A stretch of 64,000 nt of DNA, taken from assembly GCA_040437565.1 (NCBI GenBank), contig JBDOQK010000016.1, forward strand, positions 186,001 through 250,000, read 5' to 3'. This stretch comes from Albugo candida (lineage: Eukaryota > Oomycota > Peronosporomycetes > Albuginales). Made by a program: the position numbers and the translations under genes. Below, piece by piece: positions 10,764 through 22,960 of this stretch (positions are counted from its first letter, which is position 1; every line of letters starts with the position of its first letter). The notes below the pieces were generated by a model. That model had not been told where the DNA came from. It searched no databases and was given only the letters and a program-made list of their open reading frames with translations.

Positions 10764-12600
10764 TTAGCAAGGGATGTTTGTGAATTTGGCGCCACCAGCT
10801 CGAAATAGCAAAGTAAACGCATCCATTAAAGTGCTGACATAATGGATTTTGAGTGAGCCATCATACTTGGAAAGTTTTCTTCGTGTCTCCGGGCAAGTCA
10901 CATGAGGTATAATCGACCATTTAAGTCCAATCTTATGTGCGGCCATGAGTCGAGACTCGAGCATTTTCACAGGGCGCAGAGCGCCTGAAAGCGCGATCTC
11001 TCCCAATAACAAACCGCGTGAATGAAGGGGATGATTCGTGAGTGCGCTAATCAACGCTGCTGCCAGCGCTAAATCGGCAGCAGGTTCTTGGATCGTATAG
11101 CCTTCAGCAACATTGATAAATACGCTCCTATTACCAAATTTAACATTGGCTCGTCTTTCCAAAACTGCGAGTAAAAGCTGAAGCTTCTCGTACGAAACTC
11201 CAACGCCTCGAATCTGAGTGAGTGAGTTGTGATGACTTCGATTCACTAAGGCCTGAATTTCAATCGGAATGGGCCGAGAGCCCTCCATAGTTATAGTGAT
11301 GGCAGAACCGTCACATTCGGGTGATTGCGTTGTTGGTACTCCAGATGCATCGCAAGTCTCGACATGAGTTGGCGATATGTACGCGAGTAGCGGATTTGTT
11401 AACGTCATCAATCCTTTGTCCGTCATGTCAAAAACTCCAATTTCGCTAGTCGTACCAAATCGATTTTTCAGACATCTTAAAAATCTTCTGGAGGATTGAG
11501 GGTCACCTTCAAGCTGCATGACTGTGTCGACAATATGCTCTAGGACTTTAGGACCAGCTATATCTCCGCTTTTCGTAACGTGACCGATCAAAATAACTGG
11601 AATGTTTTGCTCTTTTGCGAGCCGCAGAAAGCGCAATGTACACTCCTTCACTTGATTGACGCTTCCTGCTGCCGAGGGTATGTCTGGAGCGAAGATCGTT
11701 TGAATTGAATCCATGATAACCCCTGCAAATGAACACTCAGAATTCTCACCAGAATGAACCAGCTCAAAAATAGTATCAATGTTGATTTCGCTTGCAACAT
11801 ACAGATTGGAATTGATTTTTCCAAGTCTCTGTGCGCGAAGTCTGACTTGAGCTAAGCTTTCTTCGCCAGATATGTACAAAATCTGTTGAACCGGATCGTT
11901 AGTGATTGGATTGAGAGAATCTGCGAGCATATTTGCTACTTGCAATGCAAGCTACAGCAGCACAGGACTCAGTTTCTTAAAGTTGACAACAACCTCTAAA
12001 GAACACGTACTGTGCTTTTTCCGATACCGGGGCTTCCTGATAATAATGTCAAGGATCCTTGGACCACACCACCTCCAAATACCCAATTCTAGAGACATAA
12101 AATAAGCAAAATACGGTTGCTGAATGACTTATCCCCACCAGCTCTTTGTTTTCTAATGCGATCCGTTCATCCAAAAGCGTGCTATCTTCCACATGTACCA
12201 TTTTTATTGGTTGAGTCAACTTCGTTTGCGTGGAAGCTTTCAAATGACCCGACCAGGAAATCGAGTCCTTTGCGGCCGCTTGAATGATACCTTTTGCTGT
12301 CTTGTTGTACGTGTGTGCATTCGGCTGACGGTAGCCAAAAGCAATCCCATTACTACTGTCGGATGACAACAGTTTTCGCTCGGAAATCTGTCCCCAAGAC
12401 TCGCATGCGGGGCATTGACCTTGCCATTTAGCAAACGGCTGGCTACAATTGCGGCAATAAAAATTCGCATCATGCTGACCTGAGAATGCACGTCTGGAGA
12501 ACAACTTGTTGTTACCATCCATTCGGTAGCATGATGATTTCCGACGAGTGTGATAAATTGTTTGTGCTTTCGAGAGCCAAGAAATCCATGATCGGATCAT
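10764..12600 (-). CDS. radA: RadA/Sms-type recombination ATPase, probably organellar
   Basis: Homologue of bacterial RadA/Sms, a RecA-related branch-migration helicase in recombinational repair. Three exons (12600-12139, 12088-12011, 11951-10764; introns 50 and 59 nt) give 575 aa. The first 45 residues are rich in Arg and Ser with no acidic stretch, like a mitochondrial targeting peptide. Then come the C4 zinc finger (Cys 49, 52, 63, 66: CRNC...CPAC), Walker A GSPGIGKST (about 172-180), Walker B (VIMDSIQT), the diagnostic KNRFG motif (CLKNRFGTTSEIG) and the C-terminal Lon-protease-like domain (LALAAALISALTN, GEIALSGALRPV). RadA is known in bacteria and plastid- or mitochondrion-bearing eukaryotes; location here is inferred from the N-terminus. 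The start lies 86 bp from the divergent DIM1 start. Confidence 0.92.
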
Positions 12601-13890
<1,290 letters not shown>

Positions 13891-14005
13891 GTATTTAGGC
13901 AAGCTATAATATAAATGGAAAAACGGCCGGAGCTTCAAAACTATTTATGATTTTTCGGTTATTCATGAGTCGATTCGGCAGCATCGTTTCATCGTGGCAT
14001 TCTGC

Positions 14006-16891
14006 ATGGATCGTACCCGACGACAGGACAACGACCAAAGTCGAGGTAGCAGCCGTTATCTTGAGGCTGATCGTGGAAGCGATCATCGTGAAGATCCTCG
14101 TGTTTACCATGAAAATACCACTAGGGAGAAGCGAAGAAATTATCGGCATGATCGAGAATACTCGGATGAAAGTAGCGATAGTGATCGAGAGACTCGGCGG
14201 TACCGCAGTCGAGCACGGGATTCCCGTAGAGATCAGTTCGGGAAGGATTTTTACGATACCTCGAGGAAATGGTCGGGAGATAGTGAGCGCGAATATTCAG
14301 ATGACGAATATTCGAGTGGCTCAGCTCGTTCAAGTACAACTTCTTCATCGTTTCGACGTCCCGCTACCTATGACCCCCATCTTGCTCGTCGCGAAATCAA
14401 GTCTAGGACAAAATCTGGCAATAGCCGTCGCAAAAGCCAACTCAAGCACGAACTAGGACTGTCTGATGAAGATGCGCCTAGCAGTGATGTCGAAGGATCA
14501 AGTGACGATTCTAGAAATCTTCGTAAGCCAAGCAGAGTCAGCCCAACCACATCAGACCATGATAGCATTAATAAAGTGCAGACTGCGTACGAGATTGCAG
14601 TTCAAGAATTGGAGAGAGCTCGTTTGGATGAACAGAGAGCCCAAGAATCACTGGTGAAATTGACACTTTTAAGCAAATCTCAGACAGCTATATTGAAGTC
14701 AGCAATGACAAAACGGCTTCAGGAGAAAGATTTGCTGCTTGAAGACGTGCTTACGGTAGTCAATGATCACGAGGCGAAGCTGAAAAATGCCGGAGTGGAT
14801 TTCATCCCATACTCGCCATCTTTCACAAGCGCACATAACGAAACCACAGTAGACGCCGACGGGTTTGGTGATGCCGTAATATCGCAAGACGGAATCGAAC
14901 GATCCTCAATGATAAAACCGCTGGAGGCTCTTCAAACGATTGACTCTACTATCAGTGTCGATAGCATCAAATATCAGCAACTGGAAGCGGAAGTCGATAA
15001 GCTCAGGGAACTCAACAAGCAATTGCAAGAGAGCACACAGGCTGATGCATCGAAGCTCAGCAGTACGCTTTCGACATCCAACTCCGAATCCGAACTAATG
15101 TTCAAAGTGAGTTATTTCTCAGAGGCAATTCACCGCATAACCGTCTATCAATTGTAGCTGGAGAAGGCTGAAACTTTGTTGCGTGAGGCATTAGCAAAGG
15201 TATCACCCGTTCATTCGGTCAAAGCAAACAACCTTTTAACATTTGCGTGGCTTGTACAGAACACCAAATTGCAACAGGAGCTTGAGCTTCTTCACTCAAG
15301 CCGTATGACCCGTCCAGCGACAGACGTTGCTCATGGTTCCATTGAGCCATCGAGTCATTCGGAGGTACACAATCTTCATTTAATCACCACACCTCACATT
15401 TCCTCGCAGTCAAAATCGGCCAAATTCGAACAAGAGCTCAAGAGTATGAGAGAAGAACTCAGCAGTGCCAAAAAGGAGATGCAGTCGCGTGAAGCTTCCT
15501 GGACGGAACGCACTGCAAAACTCAAAGCCCTGGCTGAAAAAGAATTGAATAAAATAAAACACCAAGCGAAGAAAGCAATTCTAGATCTCAAGCAGAAGCT
15601 AGACACGCGTACCAAAGCTAATCAGCAATCTCTGCATGCCTTGTCTCGGATCGTGCCATTCATCCGGAACCAAAAAGCCGAAATTTGTCTTCTGCATGCT
15701 CAGATGCAAGAGCTACATCTTCAGGGCCCTCGTCTGGCAAAACATTTGGGTGAGAGTATCCTACAGCGAGTACAAAAACAAGCTGATGCAATGAGTGGCG
15801 TGGTGGAGAGCTATCAGAGAGAATTGAAAGAACGCAAAAGACTATTCAACCTTGTACAGGAACTCAAGGGTAATATTCGGGTCTTGTGTCGTGTTCGTCC
15901 CATGTCAAAGACCGAGATAGCCAACGGCTGCAAACTTGCGTGCAAATTTGTGCCTGGAAATTCGCAGGAAATCTCTCTGAGCGGGGAAAGAGGCAAGATG
16001 AAAGTCTGGGAGTTCGATCATGTTTTTAACGCTTCATCGACGCAAGAGGAGATATTTGCAGAGATTAAACCTCTGGTAACCAGTATCTTGGACGGGTACA
16101 ACGTCTGTATCTTCGCGTACGGTCAAACTGGATCAGGGAAGACTCATACTATGTCGGGTTCCATAGAATCTCCAGGAGTTAATACTCGATCACTTCAGGA
16201 GCTGTTTGAGAAGAAGCGCGAACGGTTGAAAGAGTTCCAAGATGACATCACCGTCAGTGTCATGGAGATCTATAATGAGCAAATTCGGGACCTTCTGATA
16301 CAAGATGGCAGCAGTACAAATTTGCAAGTCCGGCAAGGGCCCAATGGTAACTTTGTGCCTGGACTGACTCAAGTTCCTGTCCAAACACTCGATGAAGTGC
16401 TTGATTTGATTCAGATCGGGAATAAATATCGAAGTACCCACGCCACAGATATGAACGAGCATAGTAGTCGAAGTCATTCGATTCTGTCGGTGCAATTGAC
16501 GAGCCAAAATCTGGTCACAAGCGCCGTCAGCCATGGGAAGGTATTCCTTGTGGACTTGGCCGGGTCGGAACGTTTATCAAAGACAGGAGCGGAAGGTTTG
16601 CGCTTGAAAGAAGCCCAAAATATCAACAGATCTTTGTCAGCACTTGGAGACGTGATTGCAGCTCGAGCGAATAAGCAGAAACATGTCCCATATCGTAATT
16701 CCTCACTCACGTATCTGTTGCAGGATGCTCTTGGTGGCGACTCCAAAACACTGATGGTTGCATGTGCCAGTCCAGTTGACTACAACAGCGAAGAATCTTT
16801 CTGCACTTTGAATTTTGCTTCCAGGACACGGACTGTTGAAATGGGGAAAGCAACGAGAAATCTTACACAAATGCCGAGTAAGGATACTTGA
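14006..16891 (+). CDS. Kinesin-14 family C-terminal motor protein
   Basis: Minus-end-directed microtubule motor of the kinesin-14 (Kar3/Ncd) type, likely acting in the spindle. Three exons (14006-15106, 15158-15199, 15260-16891) give about 924 aa. The second intron (60 nt) is a multiple of three without a stop, so read-through is possible, but donor AAG|GTATC and acceptor TACAG support splicing. The first ~190 residues are rich in Arg, Asp and Ser; the centre is coiled coil; the motor occupies about the last 340 residues. Motor motifs: neck ELKGNIRVLCRVRP (diagnostic of C-terminal kinesins), P-loop GQTGSGKT, switch I NEHSSRSHS, switch II VDLAGSERLSKT. I use the ATG at 14006. The stop is 71 bp from the convergent cohesin gene. 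Confidence 0.93.
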
Positions 16892-16962
16892 AAATTCAGA
16901 AGAACACAAAACGAATCAAAATTTGAATGTGATCAATAAATATGTCCAAGATCTCGTTGACA

Positions 16963-19900
16963 CTATCTTCGACGTCGTACTCGTCGTGAATCAATTTCGT
17001 CTTCGCTGTCAGCTTGTGCAATAGCCCCGAGACTGCTTGTAGGAGAAGCCGTTCGCTCGCTATTGTGAAGGTCTTTTGCGTTCGACAAGTGCATGCTTTG
17101 TTGTGTAAGCCTCTTGTCGACCATTCGGATTGGCGATGTCGCATTCGAGTCAACATCCTTTACTTCGCTTTCAGTGATCTGAGTGGGCTGCATGAGGCCT
17201 ACAGATTCCGTGTCGCTTTCTCCTGCCGCAGCGTTCTCCGAGTCCTCTGCTTGCGGAGACCTGATCATGTCATCGTCATGTGAGGATTGAGAGTCAATAC
17301 GTCGTCGTTTGGAATCAAGAGTGTCGTTTACAGTGACGCTGATTTCAGCGTCAAGACTCGTTCGCTTGTTTGAACTTAAGTTATCTTTGTCTACGCTGGC
17401 TCTCCCATTCGATTGTTCCTCTCCAACGCCCTCGTTCAACGCATTTGTCTTTGAACGCGACTTCCGTTTTAATAGAGGAGAACGTAGATGCCGACTCGAT
17501 GCTTTTCCAATCTTATTTGCGCTCTCATTCAGCAACGACCGAAAGTTCAATAGGATCCGCCAGTGTGAATCGAAAGCGGATTCATCTTCCGGGATGTCTT
17601 GTGCGCGCTCCAAGAGCTGCGTGAAGTAATTCCCCAGTTGTGTACGAGTTTGTCGATCCAAATGCACCAAGTATGGACGAAGACATTCGAGAAAGCCAAA
17701 ATTGCGATGATCCTCCAGTGCATATCGTATGCCTTCACATAAAAAGCGGAAAAATGAAGCAGTAAGTGACGGAGCGATCTTTCCAACACCCAACGATTGG
17801 CTGAGTTTTTTGCTTAAATCTTTGAGCTCTTGATCCAGTGCGATGATATTCGCTTGTAAATCTTCTACGTCTTCTTCCTGTCCACTTTCCTGCTGTTTCA
17901 ACTCGTCTTGCATTATCAATAGCGTTGTGAATAGCTGACGTAGAGCGGTCATTTGTATTTCCAAAAATCGTATTGGTGTGTTGTTTCTGAAATACTTGCA
18001 AAATGCCTTCACTGCCTCGAGACTCTTGTCATCGCTACCGGTCAAATATCGTAGAATCGCAGCAGCTTGTCGCTTGCTTCCAGGATTACAAATCGAAGCC
18101 TTTCCAAGTGAAATCAATACATCCGCTTTAGACGAGCCGAGTCCTCCTTCATCGCTCGCCACAATGACTTCATCTTCTTTGTCTGGTTCGTCAGCCTCCA
18201 TAAGGTTCTCAAAGCACATTTGAGAAAGCAGAACCAGAAGTTTCGGAAGCACCCATTCAAGTGTGGCGTACGGTTCCGGAAGATCCTGAAATTTCTCCAC
18301 GAGCAAGCAACGTACATCACAATACACCTGGAATGCTATCGCTTGTGAATCACGAACATACACTCCAATATCACCGTCCATTGTTATCTCGGTCGGATCG
18401 AGACAATCGACCGCATCATTCCCATTTGGACTAATAGTCGACGCGAGAGAGTTTTTCTCCAAATGCATTTGTAGGACCGATATCAACGCTTCTTCCAAAA
18501 TGGTTCGTGCGTGTTGGATACGCTTAATCAAATATTGAGAGTGAGAGTCACTGCTGGCAGAGATTTGATGCTCGTCCATTGTGGAAAGCGTATCGAACAC
18601 TGGGCGCGATAGCCATAAAAGATTCAAATACAAGGTCATCAGCACGTGCTTTATGCACGATGCATCTCTCATCGGACCCTCCAAAGCAACAATTTGAACC
18701 GTACGTCGAGCAACAAGCTTGCATAGATCTCTTACAACTTGGTCCACGCGATCAACGAGCTCGGTAGAATCTGTATCGGTGGAGGAGTCGAGTTGTGATG
18801 TGTCTAAAGTCGCGTGAACGTGAGCATTTATATACTTGAACAAGCAACAGAAACGTGTCATGCTCACAACGAGCGAATGTTCCATATCGAGAATCTTCCT
18901 TCTTTGTTTTTTTGTATTTTTTTTTGTTTCAGTTGTGCCGATTCCGGCCATGTACTTTTCGTCTACTTGCAAAGCAGAGGATAGTTTCTCAATAATTTCG
19001 TCAAAAAGTTCGTGTACAACCAGGTCAGTCTCTTTCTTGATTGCTTCATTTTCGCACTGAGCAAAGTGACGAAATGCCATTGCAATCCCGTTGAGCAGCT
19101 GCTCATCACGGTGCGACGAATATATATATCGCAGTTTTTGAAGAAGGCCAGATATGGTTCCGGCATCTATTGCGATACTGACTGGGATGCATAAGAAAAG
19201 CTGAACCAACTGCATTAAATTCTCTGAGTCGGACTGATGCACGATGAGAAGCTTGGGTAGCTCCTTGACCAATGTGGCTGTGATGCCATTCTAGAGCATA
19301 TAGAAACCGGTGAACGAGAGAGCGATNNNNNNNNNNNNNNNNNNNNNNNNNNNNNNNNNNNNNNNNNNNNNNNNNNNNNNNNNNNNNNNNNNNNNNNNNN
19401 NNNNNNNNNNNNNNNNNNNNNNNNNNTCGCAGTTTTTGAAGAAGGCCAGATATGGTTCCGGCATCTATTGCGATACTGACTGGGATGCATAAGAAAAGCT
19501 GAACCAACTGCATTAAATTCTCTGAGTCGGACTGATGCACGATGAGAAGCTTGGGTAGCTCCTTGACCAATGTGGCTGTGATGCCATTCTAGAGCATATA
19601 GAAACCGGTGAACGAGAGAGCGATAACATAATCCGATAGGAGCTTCACCGTTTCAGTTTGCAGCCTCTTCCTTCCTGACGTTTGCATGTTGAGTAGCTTT
19701 TCGACACAGTTGACATATATTCGAATCAGAATGGATCGCTGTCCGCTGCTCAGCTCTGGAGCTTGTTTATCGGCCAGGATAAGACTTGTTAGCACCTTCC
19801 ATTCTTTAAGCACCTCTAAAGACAAAAGAGCAATGACATCTCCGAGTGTACAAAAACTTCGCTAAATCCTTACGGCAATCATCCAAGCCCCAGAATGCGT

Positions 19901-21611
19901 CCACAAGAGACGCCACAGCCTCAACGGGTACATTATGGTTTTCCACGTATTCTTCGACCAATTCCACTAATGCGACTGCCTGTGTGACCAGCTGTTCTTT
20001 CTTCAATTTCCCCTTCTTATTTGCACCAGGAACACCGAAAGCGTCATACTGTAAGCAGACGAATTCTGCTGCCGCTTTTCGAATGTGTGGGTTTGCATCA
20101 GTGAATATGAGAGTTTCCACAGTGTCCAATGTGACTTCAGCATTGATAAAACCTCTTTTATCGACTGCTATCAAAAGCCGAATAGCTCTGAGGACCACTT
20201 CATCATCCACGTCTTTACACAAATCCAAGTATCTTTGCAAAAATCGAGACGTGAATAGCTGAAGCTTGTTGGCAAATTCGTCGCATTCGTATAATTCGTT
20301 GAGTAATTTTACAGCATGGAGACGAACTTTTGCATCTTTGTCGTTCAGTAACCAGCCAACGTACTTTAAGTAATTATCCTTGAGGAATTCTTGAGGTAGG
20401 GATCGAGTCCAACTGCCAAGAGTCTTCAAACTTGCAATCCGGATATCACTCACCACGTCACGATAACGATGAATTACAATACCATTGAAAATCAGGAATA
20501 AGAGGTCGACAGTTTGTTTATACTGCTTCGTGTACGCTTCTTTGTTCTTCATCAAAGCTGTTGATTTCTTCACTGCGGACGTTGTTTTATTCCCACGTGC
20601 TGCTTTGAGTTGCCGTTGAACAATCGATAGCTGCTCAGATAAACCACTTGCAGCTTCTGCAAGTTGAATGCTTATTGTATAGGCAGCAATGCTTGCAGTG
20701 TGTCGAATAGCACGGATCTCGGCACTATGAGAGAGACTATCAATCTCGGGATCTACATTCAGCCAAAATGTACCTTGAAAGGGTTGTCAACCAGTCAACG
20801 AATCGCTGTATGAAATTGCTTGCGAAGAGATCGTCGTTTTTCTGTGCCTCGGCAACCAGCAGCTTCCAAAAAGCGGTGAAACGCTCTGTTGTCTTTTTCC
20901 ATTTCTTCTTCCTTGAAGATACCGGGTACTCTTCATTCGAACTTTCCAAGTCTTGTAAGACTTTCTTAACCTGCAAACAAAAATCGGTCAGAGCACCAGG
21001 CGAGCAACAATCACAGACAACATGTACCAAATTGCTCATTTCAATCTCATCCAGATCTTCATTCTTCAATACACAAAGACCTCTTCCAGAACAAATTTGA
21101 AAAAATGAATTTAGAATTTCTCGAACTGCTTCTTGTGGATGGCTTTCGTAGCATTTTCTCCATTCCAAAACGATATTTTGCATTGAGCACTTTGTATCTT
21201 GGAACGCCTCTAAGCATAGAAAAGTAAGAAGAATGCATTAAACTGCTGTCCCTTCCTTCCTTGAACTCCAATGCACTGACCAAACAAAGCTGTGTTGTTC
21301 TGTACATCGATCGCGTTTGTTGCCGGCTGTGGACTTTTACTCAAAACTTTCTTTTTGATCTTTTTCACAGCTTTCTCTTCTGTATCGGATGCCTCCTCTT
21401 CTGATATGCTGTATAGGAAGAAAGGAAACACATTAGACTGGTAGAATTCCATCCGATTGAAATCGACCAACCTCATGCTTGTGAGCGTATCTGACTGCAT
21501 GCCATCTTCTTCATCTCCTCTGAACGGCTTAATGCGACCCATATCTTTCTGAATATCACTTGCTTCGTACAATGGAGTCGGTTTTTTTCTTTCCCGCGTG
21601 CTTCGGCGCAT
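16963..21611 (-). CDS. SCC3: Cohesin subunit SA/SCC3 (STAG)
   Basis: HEAT-repeat subunit of cohesin, which holds sister chromatids together. Exons on the minus strand: 21611-21472, 21408-21281, 21209-20774, 20736-19874, 19815-19628, then 19588 (second overlap copy; equals 19290 in the first) to 16963. Collapsing the gap duplication they join in frame to about 1360 aa (human STAG2 is 1231). Diagnostic STAG sequence: EIRAIRHTASIAAY, GIVIHRYRDVVSDIRIASL, NYLKYVGWLLNDKDAKVRLH, and HIRKAAAEFVCLQ. The C-terminal ~250 residues are charged and Ser-rich and end RRVRRRR. Introns are 63, 71, 37, 58 and 39 nt; the 37 and 39 nt ones are unusually short but each is required to keep the frame. Exon boundaries of the two shortest introns are inferred. 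Confidence 0.9.
19129..19624. repeat. Assembly gap with duplicated flank inside SCC3
   Basis: Ns fill 19327-19426. Bases 19129-19326 (198 bp) reappear as 19427-19624. Confidence 0.93.
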
Positions 21612-21881
21612 ATTTCCTTTTAAATAAAGCAGATTGCAGTCGTGCCAGTCAAAAGGTAACAATTGAACAAACGGGTGGGTTCAAAGCAGCCTGTTGAATA
21701 AGTGGGCTGACTGCTTACTGGGAAAAAATCCAAAAGGCAATACCAACGGCCTTGTTGCAGGATTGGATAAAATTCGATCAGCTAGTTGAGCAATTTCGTG
21801 GAACATTCAGTCATTCACTTTCGATATTTTTTTCAAGATATTAGAATTACGTTCACTTGAGAATTTGAGACGAAGGAAGAA

Positions 21882-22960
21882 ATGGCTGTCAACGATGGAA
21901 CTATACATGTACGACCTGTTCGTGCCCGTGGATTACCAACAGTGGATCTGATCAAGCGACAAAAACCCGTTGGTTTGTGAACCTCTATCTTGTAATACTC
22001 TGCCCGCTCACTATGTTTCAATGTAGTGTGTGTGTACTTGAAGGGCGCGAAAGTGAGTGAACGTGCTGTTAGTTTTCCGGCGACAAATGCGACAAATCCA
22101 GAATGGGAAGAAGAAGAGTATAACTCAATGGAATTGGACTACAATGCATCTTTGCATGAAAAGGATGTCGTTTTGGGTGTTGATGTCTACAATAACGAGT
22201 ACAAAGACATTGTCATCGGAACAGGACACATCAACATATCGAAAGTTATTCACAAAGATACCCGAGGTAATGTATCACGCGTTTGGCAACTTTTTCGGAT
22301 CATGACGGCACTTTTGACGTAGAACCTGCCGAGTTTACAGTTCACTTGCATGAAAAACCAAGTGGATCGGATGTTCGTGGGGATGTCACTCTGTCCGTTT
22401 GGTTTGGTCCGCCGATACGGAAGGCATTTCGGGCTGCCCGTCGTGCTTCCAGGTTGCTCGAAGCACGCGATCATCTGGTTGCTGCAGTCTACACATTGCT
22501 ATGTGGCATTGGTCGAGCGACAAAACGGTTCTTTTACTTGTGCGTGTTCTCAGCACTATAGCCAACATCGTCTTATGTCTGAATGTTCTTCTACTCTAGG
22601 GACAAAATGTGCGATATGATGAGAAGAAACCGGAGATTGAGCATCTTTCTTATGATTTTGATGGGTCTTTGCGTGGCTGGAATCGCCGCTGTTGTCGTGG
22701 CTATTGCGATTCCTACGGCAGCAATTGCATTGTTCACTTTTCCGTTATGGATTCTTCCTGTTCTGACGATAACATTCCTCAGTTCTCCAATCTGGATCCC
22801 TGCATTGCTAGTCTTTGGCTTGTTTATGGGGATGATTGGATCTGTGGCCTTTGGTGTTGGCATCACGTCTCATCCCGTACGTCGTATGGGAGCAATGATG
22901 GCGCAGAAATTGAAACACATGGGTATCATGCAGCGTATAATGTATTCCAAATCGGCTTAA
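21882..22960 (+). CDS. C2-domain protein with long oleosin-like hydrophobic hairpin
   Basis: Four exons (21882-21972, 22027-22266, 22323-22539, 22600-22960; introns 54, 56, 60 nt) join in frame to 302 aa. The third donor (TT|GTGCGT) is the best of two choices. Residues about 1-135 form a C2 domain: GTIHVRPVRARGLPTVD, then NATNPEWEEEEY (the usual N-P-x-W-[DN] strand) and VLGVDVYNNEYKDIVIGTG. Acidic calcium ligands seem partly replaced. The C-terminal third contains about 70 almost uninterrupted hydrophobic residues with central prolines, including SSPIWIPALL, which has the S-P-x3-P part of the oleosin proline knot. I infer attachment to a lipid droplet or ER membrane, with the C2 domain in the cytosol. 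No exact known family comes to mind. The 3' part is repeated after the gap at 24376-24475 (fragment 24476-24657). Confidence 0.75.
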
